Positions 1 to 12,359 of a stretch of 64,000 bases of DNA are shown one piece after another (within the stretch, counting starts at the first letter, position 1; each line of letters begins with the position of its first letter). The translations under genes were made by a program, and so were the position numbers. The DNA lies in the NCBI GenBank assembly GCA_015183035.1, contig JACZZP010000019.1:1026692-1090691 (forward strand). The letters are read 5' to 3'. The notes beneath the pieces were generated by a model. It did not search any database. It saw only the letters and a program-made list of their open reading frames with translations, and was not told the DNA's origin. The DNA comes from Meloidogyne chitwoodi (taxonomy: Eukaryota > Nematoda > Chromadorea > Rhabditida > Meloidogynidae).

Positions 1-69
1 CCAAAAAATGAAAACAAAATATTTTCTATTGCGAATAAATGGGGTGTGTACCTAAACTTGATAAATTCC
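1..69. repeat. right half of a family-A MITE
   Basis: Only the right arm is present (GCGAATAAATGGGGTGT, then CCTAAACTTGATAAATTCC); the left arm lies outside the window. It is the same palindromic family listed repeatedly below, and here it sits in an intron of the CAP gene. Confidence 0.7.
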
Positions 70-89
70 AAAAAAAAAATTTTTTTCAG

Positions 90-825
90 TAGTATATGCT
101 TTGGATAAAGGCTTAGATGCGTGGTGGGCAGAGCTTGCGAATGTAGGTGCTCCTAGTGATTTGACATTAACAAGCTCAAATTGGTACGCAACTGGACATT
201 TTAGTCAGGTTATTGAATAATTTATTAAGCTAGTACCAATACTTCTGAAACTCAAACGTTTCGAAACATAAGTTACACATCCCATTTATTCGCAAGTAAA
301 TATTTTGCCCCGAAAAATTATTTGAACAAAAAAAATATTTTTTGCGAATAAATGGGGTGTGTAACTAAACCAGCTCGTCGGATCAGTTCGGGATTACCCG
401 ATTTTTCTGAATCCCGAGACATAATCCCGATCGCGGGCCGTGATAAAGATCGGTATCGATGAAAAAATGCGAAATCCCGATCCCGACTCGAGATCGGGAT
501 TGAAATCTAAAAATTCCTATCCCGATTTTTGGTCTGAATCCCGATCTGCTCAACCCTACATTAAACTAAAAATACTTAAATTTTAGATGGCATGGGCAAA
601 TACTGTAAAAGTTGGTTGTGGTATTGCTTACTGTCCTAATTCTGTCTATAAAACTCATATTTTCTGCCAGTATAGTCCATGGTAATTAAAATTATTAGCA
701 TAATTAAATTAAAATTTAAAAGTGGAAACTATTTGGGCCAAAAAATTTATGAACCAGGACCAGTTTGTGGTGGCTGTAACATTGTTAGTGGCCAATTACA
801 ATGTCAATATGGACTTTGTATTTGA
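90..825 (+). CDS. venom-allergen-like CAP/SCP protein, 3' part
   Basis: The 3' end of a secreted CAP-superfamily (SCP/TAPS) gene; 5' exons lie upstream of the window. Exons seen are 90-208, 587-681 and 723-825, all with GT/AG borders and consistent phase. The first carries WWAEL and GHFSQ, the second MAWANTVKVGCG, the third a Cys-rich tail ending CQYGLCI-stop. GHFSQ followed by a W-rich strand and VGCG are the usual CAP signatures, and a YSPCGN segment spans the last junction. In plant-parasitic nematodes such proteins (VAP/MSP-1 type) are secreted from glands at infection; that role is family knowledge, not shown here. Intron 2 holds a MITE and an ATCCCGAT-rich insert. No signal peptide can be judged because the start is missing. 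Confidence 0.9.
264..378. repeat. family-A MITE in the CAP gene intron
   Basis: Both arms are present: CACATCCCATTTATTCGCAA on the left and its reverse complement (GCGAATAAATGGGGTGTG) on the right, around an AT-rich spacer. Confidence 0.8.
380..556. repeat. ATCCCGAT-rich insert
   Basis: About 175 bp, clearly more GC-rich than its surroundings, with half a dozen copies of ATCCCGA(T) in both orientations. It lies in CAP intron 2 directly after the MITE. The pattern looks like a degenerate transposon end or minisatellite; no family is recognised. Confidence 0.55.
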
Positions 826-1207
826 TGAAATAAATTAAAAAAGGATAAAAACATTAATAGATTTAACTGTTTTATAAATTTGAGAATATATAGCTGTATT
901 ACTATATAAAATATTTAATGGATTTTGTATGTGTTTTATATAAATGATGGTCTTTTATAGACACCTTTAACGGTCTATTATACATACTATATAATCACAA
1001 ATAATAAACCAGTCTTTGAGTTAATCCTCGTCAGACAACACTTTTACCTCTTCTTTACCTTTCTCATTGTATTTGCTCTCGGATAAACCTTTTGCTTTGT
1101 TGCTCGACTACAATATCTCGGACCAAACACGAACCCAACTGATTTTGCGCCAGTATCCAGTCTTGACTACGAACCTCAAATGCAGACAGAACCCTCCAAA
1201 GGTATGA
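826..1207. other. intergenic stretch with a GC-richer, possibly coding segment
   Basis: 826-1019 is AT-rich CAP gene 3' flank. 1025-1205 is noticeably GC-richer and contains a plus-strand open stretch (…LGPNTNPTDFAPVSS…) that runs into the first satellite unit and stops there. The opposite strand is also open. No family is recognised; an exon or retroelement leader truncated by the array is possible. Confidence 0.3.
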
Positions 1208-4200
1208 GGGAAATAAACATTAAACTTAATTTTGAAGAATCAACTATTAATATCAAGAATAGTTATAAGGGAAATAAACATTAAACTTAATTTTGAAGAA
1301 TCAACTATTAATATCAAGAATAGTTATAAGGGAAATAAACATTAAAATTAATTTTGAAGAATCAACTATTAATATCAAGAATAGTTATAAGGGAAATAAA
1401 CATTAAACTTAATTTTGAAGAATCAACTATTAATATCAAGAATAGTTATAAGGGAAATAAACATTAAAATTAATTTTGAAGAATCAACTATTAATATGAA
1501 GAATAGCTATAAGGGAAATAAACATTTAACTTAATTTTGAAGAATCAACTATTAATATCAAGAATAGTTATAAGCGAAATAAACATTAAACTTAATTTTT
1601 AAGAATCAACTATTAATATCAAGAATAGTTATAAGCGAAATAAACATTAAACTTAATTTTGAAGAATCAACTATTAATATCAAGAATAGTTATAAGGGAA
1701 ATAAACATTAAACTTAATTTTGAAGAATCAACTATTAATATCAAGAATAGTTATAAGGGAAATAAACATTAAAATTAATTTTGAAGAATCAACTATTAAT
1801 ATGAAGAATAGCTATAAGGGAAATAAACATTTAACTTAATTTTGAAGAATCAACTATTAATATCAAGAATAGTTATAAGGGAAATAAACATTAAACTTAA
1901 TTTTGAAGAATCAACTATTAATATCAAGAATAGTTATAAGCGAAATAAACATTAAACTTAATTTTGAAGAATCAACTATTAATATGAAGAATAGTTATAA
2001 GGGAAATAAACATTAAACTTAATTTTGAAGAATCAACTATTAATATCAAGAATAGTTATAAGCGAAATAAACATTAAACTTAATTTTGAAGAATCAACTA
2101 TTAATATCAAGAATAGTTATAAGGGAAATAAACATTAAAATTAATTTTGAAGAATCAACTATTAATATCAAGAATAGTTATAAGGGAAATAAACATTAAA
2201 CTTAATTTTGAAGAATCAACTATTAATATCAAGAATAGTTATAAGCGAAATAAACATTAAACTTAATTTTGAAGAATCAACTATTAATATCAAGAATAGT
2301 TATAAGTGAAATAAACATTAAACTTAATTTTGAAGAATCAACTATTAATATCAAGAATAGTTATAAGCGAAATAAACATTAAACTTAATTTTGAAGAATC
2401 AACTATTAATATCAAGAATAGTTATAAGGGAAATAAACATTAAAATTAATTTTGAAGAATCAACTATTAATATGAAGAATAGCTATAAGGGAAATAAACA
2501 TTTAACTTAATTTTGAAGAATCAACTATTAATATCAAGAATAGTTATAAGGGAAATAAACATTAAACTTAATTTTGAAGAATCAACTATTAATATCAAGA
2601 ATAGTTATAAGCGAAATAAACATTAAACTTAATTTTGAAGAATCAACTATTAATATGAAGAATAGTTATAAGGGAAATAAACATTAAACTTAATTTTGAA
2701 GAATCAACTATTAATATCAAGAATAGTTATAAGCGAAATAAACATTAAACTTAATTTTGAAGAATCAACTATTAATATCAAGAATAGTTATAAGCGAAAT
2801 AAACATTAAACTTAATTTTGAAGAATCAACTATTAATATGAAGAATAGTTATAAGGGAAATAAACATTAAACTTAATTTTGAAGAATCAACTATTAATAT
2901 CAAGAATAGTTATAAGCGAAATAAACATTAAACTTAATTTTGAAGAATCAACTATTAATATCAAGAATAGTTATAAGGGAAATAAACATTAAAATTAATT
3001 TTGAAGAATCAACTATTAATATCAAGAATAGTTATAAGGGAAATAAACATTAAAATTAATTTTGAAGAATCAACTATTAATATGAAGAATAGCTATAAGG
3101 GAAATAAACATTTAACTTAATTTTGAAGAATCAACTATTAATATCAAGAATAGTTATAAGGGAAATAAACATTAAACTTAATTTTGAAGAATCAACTATT
3201 AATATCAAGAATAGTTATAAGCGAAATAAACATTAAACTTAATTTTGAAGAATCAACTATTAATATGAAGAATAGTTATAAGGGAAATAAACATTAAACT
3301 TAATTTTGAAGAATCAACTATTAATATCAAGAATAGTTATAAGCGAAATAAACATTAAACTTAATTTTGAAGAATCAACTATTAATATCAAGAATAGTTA
3401 TAAGGGAAATAAACATTAAAATTAATTTTGAAGAATCAACTATTAATATCAAGAATAGTTATAAGGGAAATAAACATTAAACTTAATTTTGAAGAATCAA
3501 CTATTAATATCAAGAATAGTTATAAGCGAAATAAACATTAAACTTAATTTTGAAGAATCAACTATTAATATCAAGAATAGTTATAAGTGAAATAAACATT
3601 AAACTTAATTTTGAAGAATCAACTATTAATATCAAGAATAGTTATAAGCGAAATAAACATTAAACTTAATTTTGAAGAATCAACTATTAATATCAAGAAT
3701 AGTTATAAGGGAAATAAACATTAAAATTAATTTTGAAGAATCAACTATTAATATGAAGAATAGCTATAAGGGAAATAAACATTTAACTTAATTTTGAAGA
3801 ATCAACTATTAATATCAAGAATAGTTATAAGGGAAATAAACATTAAACTTAATTTTGAAGAATCAACTATTAATATCAAGAATAGTTATAAGCGAAATAA
3901 ACATTAAACTTAATTTTGAAGAATCAACTATTAATATGAAGAATAGTTATAAGGGAAATAAACATTAAACTTAATTTTGAAGAATCAACTATTAATATCA
4001 AGAATAGTTATAAGCGAAATAAACATTAAACTTAATTTTGAAGAATCAACTATTAATATCAAGAATAGTTATAAGGGAAATAAACATTAAAATTAATTTT
4101 GAAGAATCAACTATTAATATCAAGAATAGTTATAAGGGAAATAAACATTAAACTTAATTTTGAAGAATCAACTATTAATATCAAGAATAGTTATAAGCGA

Positions 4201-7200
4201 AATAAACATTAAACTTAATTTTGAAGAATCAACTATTAATATCAAGAATAGTTATAAGGGAAATAAACATTAAACTTAATTTTGAAGAATCAACTATTAA
4301 TATCAAGAATAGTTATAAGCGAAATAAACATTAAACTTAATTTTGAAGAATCAACTATTAATATCAAGAATAGTTATAAGTGAAATAAACATTAAACTTA
4401 ATTTTGAAGAATCAACTATTAATATCAAGAATAGTTATAAGCGAAATAAACATTAAACTTAATTTTTAAGAATCAACTATTAATATCAAGAATAGTTATA
4501 AGAGAAATAAACATTAAACTTAATTTTGAAGAATCAACTATTAATATAAAGAATAGTTATAAGGGAAATAAACATTAAACTTAATTTTGAAGAATCAACT
4601 ATTAATATCAAGAATAGTTATAAGGAAAATAAACATTAAAATTAATTTTGAAGAATCAACTATTAATATGAAGAATAGCTATAAGGGAAATAAACATTTA
4701 ACTTAATTTTGAAGAATCAACTATTAATATCAAGAATAGTTATAAGCGAAATAAACATTAAACTTAATTTTTAAGAATCAACTATTAATATCAAGAATAG
4801 TTATAAGGGAAATAAACATTAAAATTAATTTTGAAGAATCAACTATTAATATCAAGAATAGTTATAAGGGAAATAAACATTAAACTTAATTTTGAAGAAT
4901 CAACTATTAATATCAAGAATAGTTATAAGCGAAATAAACATTAAACTTAATTTTGAAGAATCAACTATTAATATCAAGAATAGTTATAAGGGAAATAAAC
5001 ATTAAACTTAATTTTGAAGAATCAACTATTAATATCAAGAATAGTTATAAGCGAAATAAACATTAAACTTAATTTTGAAGAATCAACTATTAATATCAAG
5101 AATAGTTATAAGTGAAATAAACATTAAACTTAATTTTGAAGAATCAACTATTAATATCAAGAATAGTTATAAGCGAAATAAACATTAAACTTAATTTTTA
5201 AGAATCAACTATTAATATCAAGAATAGTTATAAGAGAAATAAACATTAAACTTAATTTTGAAGAATCAACTATTAATATAAAGAATAGTTATAAGGGAAA
5301 TAAACATTAAACTTAATTTTGAAGAATCAACTATTAATATCAAGAATAGTTATAAGGGAAATAAACATTAAAATTAATTTTGAAGAATCAACTATTAATA
5401 TGAAGAATAGCTATAAGGGAAATAAACATTTAACTTAATTTTGAAGAATCAACTATTAATATCAAGAATAGTTATAAGGGAAATAAACATTAAACTTAAT
5501 TTTGAAGAATCAACTATTAATATCAAGAATAGTTATAAGCGAAATAAACATTAAACTTAATTTTGAAGAATCAACTATTAATATGAAGAATAGTTATAAG
5601 GGAAATAAACATTAAACTTAATTTTGAAGAATCAACTATTAATATCAAGAATAGTTATAAGCGAAATAAACATTAAACTTAATTTTGAAGAATCAACTAT
5701 TAATATCAAGAATAGTTATAAGGGAAATAAACATTAAAATTAATTTTGAAGAATCAACTATTAATATCAAGAATAGTTATAAGGGAAATAAACATTAAAC
5801 TTAATTTTGAAGAATCAACTATTAATATCAAGAATAGTTATAAGCGAAATAAACATTAAACTTAATTTTGAAGAATCAACTATTAATATCAAGAATAGTT
5901 ATAAGCGAAATAAACATTAAACTTAATTTTGAAGAATCAACTATTAATATCAAGAATAGTTATAAGTGAAATAAACATTAAACTTAATTTTGAAGAATCA
6001 ACTATTAATATCAAGAATAGTTATAAGCGAAATAAACATTAAACTTAATTTTTAAGAATCAACTATTAATATCAAGAATAGTTATAAGCGAAATAAACAT
6101 TAAACTTAATTTTGAAGAATCAACTATTAATATCAAGAATAGTTATAAGCGAAATAAACATTAAACTTAATTTTGAAGAATCAACTATTAATATCAAGAA
6201 TAGTTATAAGTGAAATAAACATTAAACTTAATTTTGAAGAATCAACTATTAATATCAAGAATAGTTATAAGCGAAATAAACATTAAACTTAATTTTTAAG
6301 AATCAACTATTAATATCAAGAATAGTTATAAGCGAAATAAACATTAAACTTAATTTTGAAGAATCAACTATTAATATCAAGAATAGTTATAAGTGAAATA
6401 AACATTAAACTTAATTTTGAAGAATCAACTATTAATATCAAGAATAGTTATAAGCGAAATAAACATTAAACTTAATTTTGAAGAATCAACTATTAATATC
6501 AAGAATAGTTATAAGGGAAATAAACATTAAACTTAATTTTGAAGAATCAACTATTAATATCAAGAATAGTTATAAGTGAAATAAACATTAAACTTAATTT
6601 TGAAGAATCAACTATTAATATCAAAAATAGTTATAAGCGAAATAAACATTAAACTTAATTTTGAAGAATCAACTATTAATATCAAGAATAGTTATAAGGG
6701 AAATAAACATTAAACTTAATTTTGAAGAATCAACTATTAATATCAAGAATAGTTATAAGGGAAATAAACATTAAACTTAATTTTGAAGAATCAACTATTA
6801 ATATCAAGAATAGTTATAAGGGAAATAAACATTAAAATTAATTTTGAAGAATCAACTATTAAATCAAGAATAGTTATAAGGGAAATAAACATTAAAATTA
6901 ATTTTGAAGAATCAACTATTAATATGAAGAATAGTTATAAGGGAAATAAACATTAAAATTAATTTTGAAGAATCAACTATTAAATCAAGAATAGTTATAA
7001 GGGAAATAAACATTAAACTTAATTTTGAAGAATCAACTATTAATATGAAGAATAGTTATAAGGGAAATAAACATTAAACTTAATTTTGAAGAATCAACTA
7101 TTAATATCAAGAATAGTTATAAGCGAAATAAACATTAAACTTAATTTTGAAGAATCAACTATTAATATGAAGAATAGTTATAAGGAAATAAACATTAAAC

Positions 7201-10183
7201 TTAATTTTGAAGAATCAACTATTAATATCAAGAATAGTTATAAGCGAAATAAACATTAAACTTAATTTTGAAGAATCAACTATTAATATGAAGAATAGTT
7301 ATAAGGGAAATAAACATTAAACTTAATTTTGAAGAATCAACTATTAATATCAAGAATAGTTATAAGGGAAATAAACATTAAAATTAATTTTGAAGAATCA
7401 ACTATTAAATCAAGAATAGTTATAAGGGAAATAAACATTAAAATTAATTTTGAAGAATCAACTATTAATATCAAGAATAGTTATAAGCGAAATAAACATT
7501 AAACTTAATTTTGAAGAATCAACTATTAATATCAAGAATAGTTATAAGCGAAATAAACATTAAACTTAATTTTGAAGAATCAACTATTAATATCAAGAAT
7601 AGTTATAAGGGAAATAAACATTAAACTTAATTTTGAAGAATCAACTATTAATATCAAGAATAGTTATAAGCGAAATAAACATTAAACTTAATTTTGAAGA
7701 ATCAACTATTAATATCAAGAATAGTTATAAGTGAAATAAACATTAAACTTAATTTTGAAGAATCAACTATTAATATCAAGAATAGTTATAAGCGAAATAA
7801 ACATTAAACTTAATTTTGAAGAATCAACTATTAATATCAAGAATAGTTATAAGCGAAATAAACATTAAACTTAATTTTGAAGAATCAACTATTAATATCA
7901 AGAATAGTTATAAGGGAAATAAACATTAAACTTAATTTTGAAGAATCAACTATTAATATCAAGAATAGTTATAAGGGAAATAAACATTAAACTTAATTTT
8001 GAAGAATCAACTATTAATATGAAGAATAGTTATAAGGGAAATAAACATTAAAATTAATTTTGAAGAATCAACTATTAAATCAAGAATAGTTATAAGGGAA
8101 ATAAACATTAAAATTAATTTTGAAGAATCAACTATTAAATCAAGAATAGTTATAAGGGAAATAAACATTAAACTTAATTTTGAAGAATCAACTATTAATA
8201 TGAAGAATAGTTATAAGGGAAATAAACATTAAACTTAATTTTGAAGAATCAACTATTAATATCAAGAATAGTTATAAGCGAAATAAACATTAAACTTAAT
8301 TTTGAAGAATCAACTATTAATATGAAGAATAGTTATAAGGAAATAAACATTAAACTTAATTTTGAAGAATCAACTATTAATATCAAGAATAGTTATAAGC
8401 GAAATAAACATTAAACTTAATTTTGAAGAATCAACTATTAATATGAAGAATAGTTATAAGGGAAATAAACATTAAACTTAATTTTGAAGAATCAACTATT
8501 AATATCAAGAATAGTTATAAGGGAAATAAACATTAAAATTAATTTTGAAGAATCAACTATTAAATCAAGAATAGTTATAAGGGAAATAAACATTAAAATT
8601 AATTTTGAAGAATCAACTATTAATATCAAGAATAGTTATAAGCGAAATAAACATTAAACTTAATTTTGAAGAATCAACTATTAATATCAAGAATAGTTAT
8701 AAGCGAAATAAACATTAAACTTAATTTTGAAGAATCAACTATTAATATCAAGAATAGTTATAAGCGAAATAAACATTAAACTTAATTTTGAAGAATCAAC
8801 TATTAATATCAAGAATAGTTATAAGGGAAATAAACATTAAAATTAATTTTGAAGAATCAACTATTAATATGAAGAATAGCTATAAGGGAAATAAACATTA
8901 AACTTAATTTTGAAGAATCAACTATTAATATCAAGAATAGTTATAAGGGAAATAAACATTAAAATTAATTTTGAAGAATCAACTATTAATATGAAGAATA
9001 GTTATAAGGGAAATAAACATTTAACTTAATTTTGAAGAATCAACTATTAATATCAAGAATAGTTATAAGGGAAATAAACATTAAACTTAATTTTGAAGAA
9101 TCAACTATTAATATCAAGAATAGTTATAAGCGAAATAAACATTAAACTTAATTTTGAAGAATCAACTATTAATATGAAGAATAGTTATAAGCGAAATAAA
9201 CATTAAACTTAATTTTGAAGAATCAACTATTAATATCAAGAATAGTTATAAGGGAAATAAACATTAAAATTAATTTTGAAGAATCAACTATTAATATGAA
9301 GAATAGCTATAAGGGAAATAAACATTAAACTTAATTTTGAAGAATCAACTATTAATATCAAGAATAGTTATAAGGGAAATAAACATTAAAATTAATTTTG
9401 AAGAATCAACTATTAATATGAAGAATAGCTATAAGGGAAATAAACATTTAACTTAATTTTGAAGAATCAACTATTAATATCAAGAATAGTTATAAGGGAA
9501 ATAAACATTTAACTTAATTTTGAAGAATCAACTATTAATATCAAGAATAGTTATAAGGGAAATAAACATTAAAATTAATTTTGAAGAATCAACTATTAAT
9601 ATGAAGAATAGCTATAAGGGAAATAAACATTTAACTTAATTTTGAAGAATCAACTATTAATATCAAGAATAGTTATAAGGGAAATAAACATTAAAATTAA
9701 TTTTGAAGAATCAACTATTAAATCAAGAATAGTTATAAGGGAAATAAACATTAAAATTAATTTTGAAGAATCAACTATTAATATCAAGAATAGTTATAAG
9801 CGAAATAAACATTAAACTTAATTTTGAAGAATCAACTATTAATATCAAGAATAGTTATAAGCGAAATAAACATTAAACTTAATTTTGAAGAATCAACTAT
9901 TAATATGAAGAATAGCTATAAGGGAAATAAACATTTAACTTAATTTTGAAGAATCAACTATTAATATCAAGAATAGTTATAAGGGAAATAAACATTAAAA
10001 TTAATTTTGAAGAATCAACTATTAATATGAAGAATAGCTATAAGGGAAATAAACATTTAACTTAATTTTGAAGAATCAACTATTAATATCAAGAATAGTT
10101 ATAAGGGAAATAAACATTAAACTTAATTTTGAAGAATCAACTATTAATATCAAGAATAGTTATAAGCGAAATAAACATTAAAC
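1208..10183. repeat. 61-bp satellite array (about 147 copies)
   Basis: Head-to-tail 61-bp units (GGGAAATAAACATTAAACTT, then a TTTTGAAGAATCAACTATTA block, then ATATCAAGAATAGTTATAA). Units differ at a few fixed sites: AAGGG/AAGCG/AAGTG, TAAACTT/TAAAATT/TTAACTT, TATCAAG/TATGAAG/TATAAAG and AGTTATA/AGCTATA. There are also 60-bp units with ATTAAATC. Marked variants recur at multiples of 61 bp, so blocks of about 5 to 15 units have been copied. Each unit holds a 7-bp dyad (AACTATT…AATAGTT). Because 61 is not divisible by 3 no reading frame persists, so it is not coding. Confidence 0.98.
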
Positions 10184-10909
10184 GGAATTGAAGAAAGGTA
10201 AATAATCGAATGAAATTTTGTTTGGAGGTCTAAAAATGCTAAATAATCAATATAAAAAAGAAAGGAAGTAAAAATAATTAGAACGAGCCGAGTTATTAAC
10301 AAAAATTTAGGTGGTTATATCATTTCCGGACACACTGTAGTCCTATTTTTTTATTTTAATTTACAAAAAAGTTAAATTGGTTTTTTTATTTTACAAAATT
10401 GTAAAATATGTACGCATTTTTGTAAAAATATATATTTTAAAAATAATAAAATTAAAAATATATAAAAAAATTAAAAATCAAGAAAGTTCAAGATCATAAA
10501 TTTTTCGCTTAATTATTTTGTTTTTGATTAAAATGTTTAGAAAAAAATTATAAAAGTTCAAAACAATTATTTTAAATTTATTATTTTTACCTCAAACAAA
10601 AAAACAAAGATTGTTTGAGGGTAATGGAATTTAGCAAAACATGTGTTTGTGCATTAAAAACAATTTCCGTTAAGTTTTATTTGTTTTACAGATAAACAAA
10701 TAAGTTTATATTAACAAAAAGGAAGGATAACATGTGTGAAATTCTTGAACTTTGGACAGAAAGCTGTTTTTTATATTTTTTTTAATTAATGATCTTATCA
10801 GGAAGTAAATTTCTTCGTATAAAGTGTGACATAAAATTCATTCAATCTATTAACGTTTTTCTTTTTGAGCAGAAAAATATCCAACTAGCACACGATTAGA
10901 TAGGTACTG
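10184..10909. other. AT-rich intergenic region
   Basis: No open frame, RNA gene or repeat family is recognised. It contains only A/T runs and a weak CAAACAATC-type inverted pair near 10590-10620. Confidence 0.5.
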
Positions 10910-11115
10910 CAGTGATGGAAAAGTTCAAATTCAGGAACTGGAACTACGGAACTACCAAATTTCTGGAACTGGTTTGGAACTGGAACTAGCAAAATTTCTG
11001 GAACTGGTCTTGTTCCGGAACTAGAACTGGTCCGGAACTGGAACTATGAAACTAAAAAATGCAGTTCCAAAACTGGAACTAGTTCCATGGAAATTTTGGA
11101 ACTTTTCCATCACTG
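10910..11115. mobile_element. family-B MITE (hAT-like), copy 1
   Basis: A 206-bp element with inverted ends CAGTGATGGAAAAGTTC and GGAACTTTTCCATCACTG. The interior is made of repeated GGAACTGGAACTA/GTTCC blocks. CAGTGATG ends resemble hAT termini. No clean 8-bp target duplication is visible at this copy. It has no coding capacity. Confidence 0.8.
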
Positions 11116-11249
11116 CTTGTATGTTATCTTGGAGCAGTTTATTAAATTAAATATTATAGTAGTTCCAAATTTATTAAATTGCTAAATAGTATCTATATTT
11201 TTTAATTTCTTTCACAAATCTGTCCAAAGCTTTTATATTTTTTTAAATT

Positions 11250-11949
11250 ATGAAACTACTATTTGTATTACTCTGTTTGTTTGCTTTAGCATCTGTTGGA
11301 AGATCTATGGTCCATTTTATTATTTTATTAATTTCTCTAAAGGGGAATGAACGATTCAGTGTCGGCCGATTCAGTTTAGCTCGTATTACTTTTTTTATTT
11401 TCAACCCTTTAAAATAATTTTTATGTCATTCGAAAGAGCTCGAAAAGCGGAGTTTTTTCATCAATTGGACCGATCAGATCAGTTGATTTTAGAAAAAGTT
11501 ACACCCGAAAAACGCTAAAATCAGACTTTTCACTTTTATAACTTTTTGTTGATTTATCTGAATGAATCAGCCAATTGATTAAATTAATTAGCTTATCGGA
11601 TGCTTTCGAGTAATAAAAGATCTGTTCATATCGGTTAATAAATAAAAAAGTTATGGCCAAAAACAACCGGCTACTCTGAATCGGCCGACTCTGAATCGTC
11701 CCCTCCCAGTTAAATTTAATTATTCGAAAAATAAAAATACTACATCTTTTTAAAAAATATTATTTTATTCAGCTTCATTGTGAATCGAATGGCGTGTGTA
11801 CTGGTGATGGCAATCCCGACTCTGTCACTGCCTGCAGTGGGTGTTACAGCTGTACCTACAAAGGATGTTGCCATAAATCTTTTACAAATCCATTCACTCG
11901 ATGCCCAATTCCAGGCGTCCGCGCTGAAGGTTATAAAGGAGGAAAATGA
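11250..11949 (+). CDS. small secreted Cys-rich protein
   Basis: Two exons, 11250-11309 and 11773-11949, joined in phase 0. Exon 1 encodes a typical signal peptide (MKLLFVLLCLFALASVG). Exon 2 encodes 58 residues with eight cysteines in the pattern C-x5-C-x11-C-x2-C-x2-C-x4-CC-x10-C, ending PGVRAEGYKGGK-stop. Total length is 78 aa. The donor (ATG/GTCCAT) is weak; the acceptor (TTTTATTCAG) is good. I do not recognise the fold. Size, signal peptide and cysteine density are those of secreted nematode effector or antimicrobial-like peptides, but that is inference. A 79-aa open frame overlapping exon 2 in another phase is a shadow. The intron carries an inverted-repeat element. Confidence 0.75.
11342..11705. 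mobile_element. inverted-repeat element D in an intron
   Basis: About 360 bp bounded by ACGATTCAGTGTCGGCCGATTCAG-like ends: left near 11350, and the reverse complement CTGAATCGGCCGACTCTGAATCG ending near 11699, both flanked by GGGGA/TCCCC. There is no coding capacity. It lies wholly inside the intron of the Cys-rich gene. Confidence 0.75.
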
Positions 11950-12155
11950 AGAAAAGAGTCAAAAAATGAATATAAATACACTAATTTTGAGAAAAGAATA
12001 TAATATGAGATTAAATTAATATATAATTTTAAAAAAAATGTGATTTTATAACTCTTTGAAAACCTTATATTTAAATTGTCAGAAATAATATTAATAATCT
12101 AAATAAAATTTAAATAGTAGTTTCTGTTTAAGTTAGCCTGTTCTGCGATTAGCTC

Positions 12156-12324
12156 CACCCCTATAGGCCGAAACCCTATAGATCGTATGAACCAATTTGT
12201 CCATTTGCCAATTCGGTCAAACCTCAAACAAGTGGTACCGCACAAACTTGGGCCTATTGTGAGTCCATTTAAGGGCTTTGACCAATTGGCAATTCGATCA
12301 ATAGGGTTTCGGCTTATAGGGGTG
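12156..12324. mobile_element. inverted-repeat element C (MITE)
   Basis: A 169-bp element with ends CACCCCTATAGGCCGAAACC and GGTTTCGGCTTATAGGGGTG, and a GC-richer, non-coding interior. An 81-aa open frame across it on the minus strand is incidental. It lies just beyond the 3' end of the receptor gene. Confidence 0.8.
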
Positions 12325-12359
12325 ATCCCCTGCGATTTTTTCATTTTTAAAATTTTTTT

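Noticed and set aside
1208..10183. CRISPR-like array
   Set aside because: Uniform head-to-tail 61-bp units without unique spacers, in a eukaryotic genome.
11779..11795. GAATCGAATGGC shared by the Cys-rich exon and the end of repeat E
   Set aside because: Too short and unsupported by flanks; taken as chance.
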